22,053 bases of DNA from Bin87 sp964502995 (GTDB taxonomy: Bacteria > Chloroflexota > Dehalococcoidia > Lucifugimonadales > UBA3495), in the NCBI GenBank assembly GCA_964502995.1, contig CAZCZB010000048.1, positions 1 to 22,053 of the forward strand, in the 5' to 3' direction. The translations under genes were made by a program, and so were the position numbers. Positions 6,943 to 14,904 of this stretch are shown here, in pieces. How positions within the stretch are numbered: the first letter of the stretch is position 1; every line of letters starts with the position of its first letter. A model generated the notes under the pieces. The model searched no databases. It saw only the letters and a program-made list of their open reading frames with translations, and was not told the origin of the DNA.

Positions 6943-7665
6943 ATGACCACTGCTAAACCCGTATCCCAGGAACAGGCCTCCGGGAACATTTACGTGGAGC
7001 GGGCGAAACTTCCCGAGCCGCCCCGGATCCACGATTACAAGCATCGCCGTTACAATTCCATCGTGGACAGCACGTTGATGCCGCACTTCGCCGACCGCTC
7101 GGACGTGTTTGTTGGCGGTGAAGGCTACTTGTGCTTCAACACCGGCGATCATCCCAGCACCTGGCTGGTTCCCGACTGCGTGGTCGCTTTTGGAGTGTCT
7201 CCCGAAGCGATTCTCCTTGATGATTGTTACCTGATTGACGACATGGGCAAGCCGCCGGATTTCGTGCTGGAAGTGGCGTCGCGCAGCACCGGACGGCGCG
7301 ACTACACGGTTAAGCGAGATGGCTATGCCCGCTTCGGCGTGGGAGAGTACTGGCGGTTTGACTATACCGGCGGCAGATTCCACGACGCGCCGTTGGCCGG
7401 CGACCGGCTGGACAACGGGCGGTATGAACCCATTGAGCTGGCCGATGACCGGCCCGGCAAGATGCTCGGTATCCTGTCCGGATACAGCGAAGCGCTGCGT
7501 CTCTACCTGTGTTGGGACGGCGGCAACCTGCGGTTTTACAATCCGGAGACCGACGAATTTCTGATGGACGCCGAGGAGATGCAAGCGGCGCTGGCCGAGG
7601 CGCGAGCGGAGCGGGACGCCGCCCTGGAGCGGATTCGCCAGCTTGAAGCGGAGACGGAGCGGTAA
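6943..7665 (+). CDS. Uma2-family (DUF820) PD-(D/E)XK nuclease-like protein
   Basis: The fold-defining residues of the Uma2 family are visible: LVPDCVVAF with Asp78, then DFVLEVASRST with Glu110, followed by YTVKRDGYARFGVGEYWRFD. This pattern is the D...E-x-(S/K) nuclease core of DUF820. About residues 205-240 form a charged coiled coil (EEMQAALAEARAERDAALER), a common tail in this family. I start at the ATG at 6943, preceded by GAGGG, rather than the ATG at 6901 that lies within a hairpin repeat. The protein is 240 aa. The family is plentiful in cyanobacteria and Chloroflexota; its biological role is unknown and no partner gene is adjacent. DNase activity is inferred from the fold only. Confidence 0.88.
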   Translation: MTTAKPVSQEQASGNIYVERAKLPEPPRIHDYKHRRYNSIVDSTLMPHFADRSDVFVGGEGYLCFNTGDHPSTWLVPDCVVAFGVSPEAILLDDCYLIDDMGKPPDFVLEVASRSTGRRDYTVKRDGYARFGVGEYWRFDYTGGRFHDAPLAGDRLDNGRYEPIELADDRPGKMLGILSGYSEALRLYLCWDGGNLRFYNPETDEFLMDAEEMQAALAEARAERDAALERIRQLEAETER

Positions 7666-7744
7666 GGGTAAACAGGCGTCCCCTTCCATGGCGGGGGAGG
7701 GCGTGTTCGAGCGGCGGTAGAGCGGTCAACCTTTGCTGCTTTCG

Positions 7745-8821
7745 TCAACTATAGATCGAGATTGCGTCATAGCATTGCTTGGCCAATGCTTCGGCGAAGT
7801 CGCATGGCAAAGCGTTGCCGATCACGTTACAAACGTGGTCCATGTAAGGTACATCAAACCGATAATATCTTGGAAATGTTTGGAGGAGCGCCGCTTCTCG
7901 AACCGAAATCGTCCTGTCTTCGACCGGATGTCCAAACCGCCCCTTGCTGAATGTGGTGCAGCCGGCGGTAATCGTGGGCGATGGTTGGTCCCATTGCATG
8001 CGCCCATACACGTTGGTGAATCCTACGTACTTACCCTGGTGGCATTCAGGCCGCAGATGCTCGGGGATGCTCGCCCAACTTTCTCCGGGAACTGCCACGG
8101 CGATTCGCTGCTTATTTTGCTCGGACAGGTCTCTGACCACGTGCCAGTCCGAGAGCGACAACTTTCGCAGCTTCCGTGCTTCCGACAATGTTAGCGGGGA
8201 GCCGATACCCTTGTTGCCGCCGATGGCATCCTCCACGGAGGCCCAGCGAGGCAGTCCGTCTTTCCCGTTTTTGGAATGCGTGGGGCTTGGCAATTCAATG
8301 TCAAAACCTCGCCCTGCTAGAATCACCAGGCGGCGGCGTTCCTGAGGTACTCCGTAGTCAGCGACTTGAAGGACTCTCACGCTTTCGTCCATCTTGTATC
8401 CGAGGGTCCTGAGGACGACCTTCAACACGTTGTACTGGTTTTTCCCTCTCGTGGTTAGACCGGGCACGTTTTCCATCATTATGGCTTTGGGCCTGATTTC
8501 TTGGGCTAAACGGGCGATCTGGAGCACCAACCTGTTGCGGGGGTCGTCATCGCCGCATTTGTTGAGGCTGGTGTAGCCCTGACAGGGCGGACAGCCGGCC
8601 AACAAATCAATCTCGCTGGTACCAGCTATATCCAGTAGTTCCTTACCAGACACCCCAGTGATATCCCGTTTCAGCAGGCTTACCTCTGGATGGTTAGCTC
8701 GGTACGTAGCGCTGGCATGGGTTTCCAGTTCCACAGCGGCTTTGACTTGGAAGCCGGCTCGTTTTAGCCCGACGGTCAGCCCCCCACCGCCCGCGAACAG
8801 GTCAATCGCTGTAAGTGACAT
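7745..8821 (-). CDS. DNA (cytosine-5) methyltransferase
   Basis: This enzyme transfers a methyl group from S-adenosylmethionine to C5 of cytosine in a specific DNA sequence. Motif I DLFAGGGGLTVGL (residues 7-19), motif IV GCPPCQG with catalytic Cys80, motif VI ENV (117-119), motif VIII QERRR (160-164) and the final GNALPCDFAEALA are all in order and intact. At 358 aa it is short, with a modest target-recognition region between about 180 and 290, so the recognition sequence cannot be predicted. It follows the Vsr-like gene by 24 bases and is last in an operon that begins with a MORC-like ATPase. It could protect self DNA from that module. Confidence 0.95.
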   Translation of the reverse strand: MSLTAIDLFAGGGGLTVGLKRAGFQVKAAVELETHASATYRANHPEVSLLKRDITGVSGKELLDIAGTSEIDLLAGCPPCQGYTSLNKCGDDDPRNRLVLQIARLAQEIRPKAIMMENVPGLTTRGKNQYNVLKVVLRTLGYKMDESVRVLQVADYGVPQERRRLVILAGRGFDIELPSPTHSKNGKDGLPRWASVEDAIGGNKGIGSPLTLSEARKLRKLSLSDWHVVRDLSEQNKQRIAVAVPGESWASIPEHLRPECHQGKYVGFTNVYGRMQWDQPSPTITAGCTTFSKGRFGHPVEDRTISVREAALLQTFPRYYRFDVPYMDHVCNVIGNALPCDFAEALAKQCYDAISIYS

Positions 8822-8845
8822 AGTAAGTCTCTACGACAGACGCTG

Positions 8846-9310
8846 TTAGCGTTGCCACTCGGTGATTCCCCGCGAGTTCGGCAGCAATAGTGGCATCAGA
8901 CGCTCAATCGTCCGCGCAAAGGCGACCTTGGTGCGAACGTCATGCTCCGGAATCCTCAACACTGTCCAGCCTTCGGATTGCAGAGTTGTCGTTACTCGCT
9001 GGTCCCTTTCTCGATTGGCGGCGATTTTTTCAGTCCAGAACTGGCCTCTCAGCTTGGCAGACTTGTTGCAATCAGAGCAGCCGTGCCAAAAACATCCGTC
9101 AACGAAGATGACGATTCGCTTTCGAGGGAAAACCATATCAGGTTTGCCGATTAATCGTTTACCAGTGACCGAGTGGTAGCCGTCGTGGGTCAGGTAGCGC
9201 AGTCCCCGATGCCATAACCCGGACGCCAACGCCCGCTCCGGACGGGTCCGTCCACGGTTGTGCGCCATAGCGCGGTAACGCTGGGTTGGAGCCATAACGT
9301 CCACGCTCAA
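8846..9310 (-). CDS. Vsr-like very-short-patch endonuclease
   Basis: The protein matches the Vsr endonuclease fold: LIGKPDMVFP with Asp58, then IFVDGCFWHGC with His76, and FWTEKIAANRERDQR. In classical systems Vsr nicks at T:G mismatches left when 5-methylcytosine is deaminated. In MORC/MutL-linked operons, Vsr-like proteins have been proposed to act as the restriction nuclease. The TTG at 9310 overlaps the stop of the ATPase gene as TTGA and has GGAG eight bases upstream, so I choose it over the ATG at 9295. The 154-aa length is normal. The next gene on the strand is a C5 methyltransferase. Whether its job is mismatch repair or restriction is open. Confidence 0.92.
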   Translation of the reverse strand: MSVDVMAPTQRYRAMAHNRGRTRPERALASGLWHRGLRYLTHDGYHSVTGKRLIGKPDMVFPRKRIVIFVDGCFWHGCSDCNKSAKLRGQFWTEKIAANRERDQRVTTTLQSEGWTVLRIPEHDVRTKVAFARTIERLMPLLLPNSRGITEWQR

Positions 9311-11340
9311 GATTCGTTCTCCGTAGTAGCACTTGGCAACGCACCTTGCATCTTCCGTACTTCCGCCAAGAAGTCTTCGTGGCTACGGGTAGTAGCTTGG
9401 AGAATATCATGCCAAGTCTTGTGAGAGACATTAGGGCTCGTGTTTATGGGTTCGGATCGAGAGGCGTTTAGATTCAGTGAGTCGCAAACTATCGTCAAGT
9501 TTGCACCACTGAAGAGTTGACGGACTTCTTGCGTGTCGTCAATGAAATCCCTGACTGCTCCCAGATATTCCATTGCCGTGTCGAATTCAGCATTAGTCAG
9601 TCTATGGCCTGGACGCTTGATTTCGACCACTTCGATTCGTCCTTCGTGGTTGAGCATTACGAAGTCCGGCTCCTTGCGTGGAGAACCTATTGTAGAGGTC
9701 ACGATCTCCCGTCCATATTTGATGCGGTACCAACTCTCAAAATTCGCTCGCGTTCTAGCCAACGGTTCGTTCTGGCTCAACGGAGTCCAGTCTGGATAAA
9801 GTATCCATTGTGCCCCTTCAATCAGCTCCTGCAACTGCTGCTCGACCGTCTTGGGATCTGAGATGAGCCGCGCAAGTTGTTCAACCGACTTCACCCGTTT
9901 TTGCGCGACCTGGCCTAGCGCGTATATTTCCACAATCGACGCTCGGGCAAAGAGCTCTAGAATTGTATCTGTTGAGGTCGAATCCGAAACAGTAATTTCG
10001 TCCAGCGTGTCCAGCAACGTTCTGTACGGACCAACGGCATAGGCAAGGTCAATCACGCGCTGACGGTATTCGCCATCTTCAGCTGCGATGGAATCTCGGT
10101 CTGCTCTGGTGACCAGTGCCCTTGCCGCGCGCAATACGGAATCGCGAACGGTCTGATCTTTCAACGGCGAGTTGTTCAGCATTTCCTGCAATTGGGATTT
10201 TTCAAGGAACAAATCCCAAAGCCGTTGTTGTACGCTGGTGTCCGCGTTGCGAGCTAGGTCTTTGAGCAGTTCGCGCCCCCATTCGCGGAATGCGTTCCCT
10301 GTGTCGGAGGTCCAGATAATATCCTGTCTATCGGTGCGAATAAGATCTTCATCCTCATCAAGCCAATCAGCGTGTATGGCTCCTGTGAGGTAGCTCCTCA
10401 TCTTGAATTCGCCCGTAAAGCCCGTCTTTATGTCAAAATCCCTAGTCTGGGCTACTATTTTGCCTCTCGCGTAAATGCGAACGCCGGCCATCACTTCGTC
10501 TTTGTAAGAATCTTTCGCGTAAGCGACCCACCCGGAGACCGGACGATACTGGTCGTCCGACACTTTTACGGGTCTATTTGCTACGTCAATGCGAGTTTGC
10601 TCGATAACGTCGACTTCCAGAGTGCCGAGCTCGATTGGAGGGTTTTGCCCAAGGCAGTCTGAAATGCTTACCTTCCAATCTGGCCGACTCAAACCGAAAC
10701 GAGCCGCCAACTGACGGTCGAGGTCTTCTCCAGTAGGAACGCGCCTGCGGTCAAATCGCCTCAAAATCAGCTTGGTTCCAGTCGTTTCAGCAAAGGTTTC
10801 GTCCCGCTGCCCTGGCTGGGGATGGTAGGGAAGAACGTTGCCTTCTTCATCCAACTGCTCATCCAAAATACGGTCAAGGTCTAGGATAAGGTTCGACACC
10901 GGATAACCTTGCTTGGTCTGCGCACCGCCTACACTCACCACTTCAACTTCATGGCAGATTCCGAAAGGGGCTAGTTTGCCAATCCCTTTCCTACCCATGA
11001 CACGGCGATTGTGCTTCGGGCTAACGTCCCCGCCTCTACGACTAACCCGTCGATTGTAGCCGACATTCAGATAGTAGTCGTTGATCTCCCCTGCCGTCAT
11101 CCCACTACCGTCGTCCTCAATTACGATTTCAAAACCCTGGTCTTCAACGTGGCCCTCCCGACGACGCGCAAGGTACTCTCCAAAAGGCAACGTGACGCTC
11201 ACGTTCTCAGCGTCCGCGTCGTATGCGTTGGCTATCAACTCAGCAAGGACGGCAGAGACTCGGTCATACATCTGAATCCCCAACTTGTCGATGGTCAGCC
11301 GAGAAATTCGCATTGTGTATTTTTTAGACTCGGGCTGCAT
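9307..11340 (-). CDS. MORC/MutL-like GHKL ATPase with C-terminal PD-(D/E)XK-like region
   Basis: The N-terminus is a GHKL ATPase: ELIANAYDADA (about 34-44, Mg-binding Asn38), DDGSGM (about 76-81) and GRKGIGKLAPF (about 116-126). The sequence after it resembles the transducer region of MutL, Hsp90 and MORC proteins. The middle is helical. Near the C-terminus, PDFVML and VVEIKRPGH (about 558-578) look like the D...ExK core of a PD-(D/E)XK nuclease. Prokaryotic MORC/MutL-like ATPases linked to restriction-modification genes were described by Iyer, Abhiman and Aravind. The ATG at 11340 is preferred to the upstream TTG at 11367 because GGAGA lies upstream at good spacing (677 aa). Its stop overlaps the start of the Vsr-like gene, so the two are translationally coupled. 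It could be an ATP-gated DNA clamp guiding a nuclease; this is inference. Confidence 0.85.
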   Translation of the reverse strand: MQPESKKYTMRISRLTIDKLGIQMYDRVSAVLAELIANAYDADAENVSVTLPFGEYLARRREGHVEDQGFEIVIEDDGSGMTAGEINDYYLNVGYNRRVSRRGGDVSPKHNRRVMGRKGIGKLAPFGICHEVEVVSVGGAQTKQGYPVSNLILDLDRILDEQLDEEGNVLPYHPQPGQRDETFAETTGTKLILRRFDRRRVPTGEDLDRQLAARFGLSRPDWKVSISDCLGQNPPIELGTLEVDVIEQTRIDVANRPVKVSDDQYRPVSGWVAYAKDSYKDEVMAGVRIYARGKIVAQTRDFDIKTGFTGEFKMRSYLTGAIHADWLDEDEDLIRTDRQDIIWTSDTGNAFREWGRELLKDLARNADTSVQQRLWDLFLEKSQLQEMLNNSPLKDQTVRDSVLRAARALVTRADRDSIAAEDGEYRQRVIDLAYAVGPYRTLLDTLDEITVSDSTSTDTILELFARASIVEIYALGQVAQKRVKSVEQLARLISDPKTVEQQLQELIEGAQWILYPDWTPLSQNEPLARTRANFESWYRIKYGREIVTSTIGSPRKEPDFVMLNHEGRIEVVEIKRPGHRLTNAEFDTAMEYLGAVRDFIDDTQEVRQLFSGANLTIVCDSLNLNASRSEPINTSPNVSHKTWHDILQATTRSHEDFLAEVRKMQGALPSATTENES

Positions 11341-11379
11341 GGCACGTCTCCGGGCTTGCTCGAGCAACGTGACTTGGGA

Positions 11380-11574
11380 TTACGATCCGCTCACAGACGA
11401 AGCCACCGGCAACTGTCGCAGCAGTTCAGCCGCTTCCTCAGCGTTTCGTTCTACATCGCCTATGGCCTCGAGTAGGTCGTCGCTTGCGATGTCGTCCTCG
11501 TATTGGCTAGAAGCGTGGGCTTTTGCTTCCAAAGCATCGGCGAGCCTTTGGATGGCCGCATGGGCGTCAGGCAT
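11380..11574 (-). CDS. Small acidic helical protein leading the MORC-Vsr operon
   Basis: A 64-aa ORF rich in Ala, Glu and Asp (ALEAKAHASSQYEDD, DVERNAEEAAELLRQL), predicted to be helical. It belongs to no family I recognise. It ends 39 bases before the ATPase ATG on the same strand, and a TATAAT box sits about 30 bases upstream, so it is probably the first gene of the operon. AAGGA precedes it at a slightly long distance from the ATG at 11574. A TTG at 11583 is an alternative start. It might be a small regulator or accessory subunit of the ATPase, or an unrelated leader. Confidence 0.6.
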   Translation of the reverse strand: MPDAHAAIQRLADALEAKAHASSQYEDDIASDDLLEAIGDVERNAEEAAELLRQLPVASSVSGS

Positions 11575-11604
11575 AGTAATCAAGTTCCTTACGCGGGTTC
11601 CGCC

Positions 11605-11610
11605 ATTATA
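11605..11610 (-). promoter_or_regulatory. -10 box of the MORC-Vsr-methyltransferase operon
   Basis: A perfect TATAAT on the minus strand, 31 bases upstream of the 64-aa ORF. The -35 region is poor (around CGTCAT), which suggests weak or activator-dependent transcription. Confidence 0.5.
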
Positions 11611-11668
11611 ACCGAATAACCGATGGAATGACGTGGGTCAGTCGTTACCCATCCGCCTACGCTGGCGT

Positions 11669-11674
11669 TATAAT
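11669..11674 (+). promoter_or_regulatory. -10 box of the GMC oxidoreductase gene
   Basis: A perfect TATAAT on the plus strand, 35 bases before the ATG. TTACCC near 11645-11650 is a possible weak -35 at 18 bases. It is divergent from the minus-strand TATAAT at 11605, about 60 bases away. Confidence 0.5.
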
Positions 11675-11709
11675 TCGCCGCAACCTCCACGCACAGGAGC
11701 AAAAAATCT

Positions 11710-13305
11710 ATGGGCAGCAGACATGATATTGCCGACGTTTTGGTGATTGGGGCCGGGGCTTCCGGCGGGGCTTTCACCTGGAGTCTGACACAGGCGGGCG
11801 TCAAGGTGGTTTGTCTTGAGCAGGGCGGCTGGGTGCCGCTGAACGCCTTTCCGGTGAGCGAACCGCAGGCGCAACTGCACTGGCAGAGCGATTTTCACCC
11901 CAATCCCAACTTCCGCGGGCTGCCGGAGGACTATCCGGTGAACGAGGCGGACACTCCCATTGCGCCGTACATGTACAACGCGGTGGGCGGCAGCACCATC
12001 CACTGGGGGTCGCACTTCCCGAGGTTTCACCCGTCGGACTTCCGGCTGAAGTCGCTGGACGGGGTGGCCGACGACTGGCCCATGGACTATTTTGAGCTGG
12101 AACCGTATTACGACCAGAACGACCGCGCCCACGGCGTGAGCGGGCTGCAGGGCGACACGGCGTATCCGCCGAAGCCGGCGCGTCCGACTCCGCCGCTGCC
12201 CATCGGGCCGGGCGGCGAGATGCTGGCGCGGGCCTTCAACAAGCTGGGCTGGCACTGGTGGTCGTCGGACAACGCCGTCGCGTCGGCGGCCTACGACGGG
12301 CGCGCCGCCGACGTGGGCGAGTATCTGCGCTCACCGTCGAGCAGCGACATCATCTTCTGGCCGGGGGCGCTGAAGCAGGGGGCGCGGCTGATCACCCACG
12401 CCCGCGTCCGCGAGATTCTGGTGGACGAGAGCGGGCGGGCGACCGGAGCGGCCTACTATGATCACAACGGCGATTTGCAGGCGCAGTATGCCAAGGTGGT
12501 GGTGCTGGCGTGCAACGGCGTGGGCACTTCGCGGCTGCTGCTCAACTCGCAGAGCGCGCTGTTCCCGAACGGGCTGGCCAACAGCAGCGGGCAGGTGGGC
12601 AGGAACCTGATGCACCACCCCTGCGGCTACGTGCTGGGCCTGTTTGACGAGGATATGGGGCCGGACCAGGGCCCAAGGGGCTCGTCGATGCTGAGCCAGG
12701 AGTTCTACGAGACCGACCTGCGGCGGGGGTTCGTGCGCGGTTACGACATGCAGGTGTCGAACGTGGGCGGCGCGCCCCTGCAGATGGCCCTGGGCGGGCT
12801 GGTGGGTCAGCAGGTGAAATGGGGCGAGGGACACCACGAGGACTTCGCCGAGCGGTTCCGCCACCAGATGGGCATTGTCATCATGACCGAGGACCTGCCG
12901 GAGGAACACAACCGGGTGACGCTGGATCCGACGCTGACCGACGGGGACGGCATCCCGGCGCCCAAGATCGACTACACCGTGAGCGACAACACGTGGGCCA
13001 TGCTGGACCACGGTATCGCCAGAGCCAGCGAGGCGCTGGAGGCGGCCGGGGCCAGGCGGGTTATCTCGTCGCGTCTGCGACGCAACGCCGGGTGGCATCT
13101 GCTGGGCACCGCCCGGATGGGGACCGACCCCGACCGTTCGGTGGTGGACCGTTGGGGTCGGGCGCACGACGTGCCGAACCTGTTCATCACCGACGGGAGC
13201 ATCTTCACCACCGGGGCGTGCATCAACCCGACGACGACGATTCAGGCGTTGGCGCTGCGGACGGCGGATTACCTGAAGGGGGAGGGTTCGTCGGCGATTG
13301 GGTGA
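11710..13305 (+). CDS. GMC-family FAD oxidoreductase
   Basis: This flavoenzyme would oxidise an alcohol, probably a polyol or sugar. The FAD-binding GAGASGG lies at residues 14-20, and ITDGSIFTTGACINPTTTIQ is the typical C-terminal flavin-contact block. The catalytic pair is His463 in GWHLLGTARMG and Asn506 in CINPTTT. The closest-looking class is the gluconate 2-dehydrogenase/choline dehydrogenase group of GMC enzymes; the substrate cannot be named. No Tat or Sec signal is visible, so a cytoplasmic location is likely. The ATG at 11710 has AGGAG about ten bases upstream and a TATAAT at 11669. At 531 aa the length is normal. No cytochrome or small subunit gene is adjacent. A hairpin array begins 32 bases after its stop. 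Confidence 0.93.
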   Translation: MGSRHDIADVLVIGAGASGGAFTWSLTQAGVKVVCLEQGGWVPLNAFPVSEPQAQLHWQSDFHPNPNFRGLPEDYPVNEADTPIAPYMYNAVGGSTIHWGSHFPRFHPSDFRLKSLDGVADDWPMDYFELEPYYDQNDRAHGVSGLQGDTAYPPKPARPTPPLPIGPGGEMLARAFNKLGWHWWSSDNAVASAAYDGRAADVGEYLRSPSSSDIIFWPGALKQGARLITHARVREILVDESGRATGAAYYDHNGDLQAQYAKVVVLACNGVGTSRLLLNSQSALFPNGLANSSGQVGRNLMHHPCGYVLGLFDEDMGPDQGPRGSSMLSQEFYETDLRRGFVRGYDMQVSNVGGAPLQMALGGLVGQQVKWGEGHHEDFAERFRHQMGIVIMTEDLPEEHNRVTLDPTLTDGDGIPAPKIDYTVSDNTWAMLDHGIARASEALEAAGARRVISSRLRRNAGWHLLGTARMGTDPDRSVVDRWGRAHDVPNLFITDGSIFTTGACINPTTTIQALALRTADYLKGEGSSAIG

Positions 13306-13337
13306 TGTGATGTGGTTGCGGTGCGGTTGGTTGGGGA

Positions 13338-13871
13338 GGGGCGAATGATTATTCGCCCCTACGTTGGTCGTGCGTGGTTGGGATGGGGCGAGTGATTATT
13401 CGCCCCTACGTGGGTCGTGCGTGGTTGGGGGTGGGCGAATGATTATTCGCCGGTACGTGGTGGGATGTGGTTGCGGTACGGTTGGTTGGGATGGGGCGAA
13501 TGATTATTCGCCGGTACGTTGGTCGTGGGTGTTTGAGATGGGGCGAATGATTATTCGCCCCTACGAGGTGGGATGTGGTTGCGGTGCGGTTGGTTGGGGT
13601 GGGGCGAATGATTATTCGCCGGTACGTGGGGTGTGCGTGGTTGGGGTGGGGCGAGTGATTATTCGCCGGTACAATCGATGGTCGTGTGTGGTTGGGGTGT
13701 GGGCGGATGATTATTCGCCGGTACAATCGTTGTTCGTGTGTGGTAGGGGTGTGGGCGGATGATTATTCGCCGGTACAATCGATGGTCGTGTGTGGTTGGG
13801 GTGGGGCGAATGATTATTCGCCCCTACAATCGTTGGTTGTGTGTGGTAGGGGCGGGTCTCAGACCCGCCCC
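13338..13871. repeat. Array of ten hairpin repeats plus one variant
   Basis: Ten copies of a GCGAATGATTATTCGC hairpin occur with cores at 13345, 13392, 13439, 13500, 13547, 13608, 13655, 13707, 13759 and 13810. Spacings are 47, 47, 61, 47, 61, 47, 52, 52 and 51. An eleventh hairpin of the GGTCTCAGACC kind closes the array at 13849-13871. Six copies have CGCCGGTAC at the right end in place of CGCCCCTAC, which breaks the outer base pairs. Spacers are G/T-rich (GTGTGGTTGGGG). The spacer GATGTGGTTGCGG is already present before the first hairpin, right after the GMC stop. Long ORFs across the array on both strands are products of the repeat. Bases 13872-13916 hold nothing more. Confidence 0.93.
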
Positions 13872-13916
13872 TACGTGGTGGAGGGAACCGTCGGGGGTGG
13901 ACACTGTGGACGGCGG

Positions 13917-14546
13917 ATGCTGATTGAGACGGGGCGGCTGCGGCTGCGGGAGTTTGAGTGCAGTGATTGGAGGGCCGTGCTGGATTATCAACGCGACCCT
14001 CGTTATCTTCGCTACTACCCGTGGGTGGATCGTACCGAGGCTGACGTTCGCGAGTTTGTCGGGATGTTTTTGGGTTGGCAGGGGGAGATGCCGCGCCGGC
14101 GATTTCAGTTGGGTATCGCGCGGCGGTCGGATGGTCTGCTGATTGGCAACTGCGGGATCCGTCGCCATTCTGACAGCGATACCGAGGCGGAGATTGGCTA
14201 CGAACTGAATCCGGACTGCTGGGGGAACGGTTACGCCACGGAGGCGGCGGCGGCGATGGTGGAGTTCGGGTTCCGGCATCTGGGCCTGGAACGGATCACG
14301 TCGTGGTGCATTGCGGACAACGCGGCGTCGGCGCGCGTGCTGGAAAGGCTGGGGTTCGGGCGCGAGGGTCGTGTGGTTCAGAGCGAATACTTCAAGGGGC
14401 GATGGTGGGACGCGCTGACCTTCTCGTTGACTGCCGATGAGTGGCAGGGGAAGCCCGCCATCGTCTATATTGAAACCGCTATTGAAAACGATTCACAAAC
14501 CGATTCCGACACCAGGAGGAACGATGCCCAAGGTCATACACTTTGA
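13917..14546 (+). CDS. GNAT-family N-acetyltransferase (RimJ/RimL type)
   Basis: The chain opens with LIETGRLRLREFECSDW, the usual start of RimJ/RimL-like acetyltransferases, and has IGYELNPDCWGNGYATEAAAAMVEFGF for the acetyl-CoA-binding region, then NAASARVLERLGFGREG. These proteins transfer acetyl from acetyl-CoA to an N-terminal amine or a small amine; the substrate is unknown. The ATG at 13917 begins the recognisable domain (209 aa). The frame is open far upstream only because the hairpin array reads without stops in it. The last 23 bases overlap the start of the VOC gene, so the two are probably translated together. The final 40 residues are unlike the family and may be an extension created by the overlap. 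Confidence 0.9.
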   Translation: MLIETGRLRLREFECSDWRAVLDYQRDPRYLRYYPWVDRTEADVREFVGMFLGWQGEMPRRRFQLGIARRSDGLLIGNCGIRRHSDSDTEAEIGYELNPDCWGNGYATEAAAAMVEFGFRHLGLERITSWCIADNAASARVLERLGFGREGRVVQSEYFKGRWWDALTFSLTADEWQGKPAIVYIETAIENDSQTDSDTRRNDAQGHTL

Positions 14547-14889
14547 ACTTCCCTTCGACGACGCCGAGCGAGCCAACAGGTTCTACGCCGACGTTTTCGG
14601 GTGGAAGTCTGAACAGTTTGGCGACGACCAGTATTACCTGCAGCAGACCGGCGGCGAGGACGAGGCCTACGGCATCGGAGGCGCGCTCACCGAACGCGCG
14701 GCAACGTTCAACGGGGGCAACACGCTCATCATCATCGGCGTTGATGACCTCGATTCCTACATCGGGAAGGTATCCGACGCCGGATGCGAAATAGTAACCC
14801 CGCGCACCGAGATCCCCGGCATTGGCTGGTTTGCCAACTTCCGGGACACCGAGGGGAATGTGGTGGGGATGTTCATGGGCAACGACTGA
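14524..14889 (+). CDS. VOC-family protein (glyoxalase/bleomycin-resistance fold)
   Basis: This 121-aa protein has the single VOC module: PKVIHFELPFDDAERANRFY, then DVFGWKSEQF, and a C-terminal GIGWFANFRDTEGNVVGMF. The pattern fits the predicted-enzyme group related to glyoxylase CFP32. His6 and Glu114 could be metal ligands, but the activity is unknown. AGGAGG lies four to five bases before the ATG at 14524, inside the 3' end of the GNAT gene, so the two overlap by 23 bases. It converges with the coiled-coil gene on the minus strand, 15 bases beyond its stop. Confidence 0.88.
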   Translation: MPKVIHFELPFDDAERANRFYADVFGWKSEQFGDDQYYLQQTGGEDEAYGIGGALTERAATFNGGNTLIIIGVDDLDSYIGKVSDAGCEIVTPRTEIPGIGWFANFRDTEGNVVGMFMGND

Positions 14890-14904
14890 ACGCCGCCCAG
14901 GGGT

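Noticed and set aside
13364..13762. ORFs across the hairpin array on both strands (for example 13406-13726 minus)
   Set aside because: They translate the repeat unit itself (MIIRxY patterns) and have no ribosome binding site or homology I can see.
13338..13871. CRISPR array
   Set aside because: Repeat cores are palindromic and short, spacers are near-identical to one another, and no cas genes are present.
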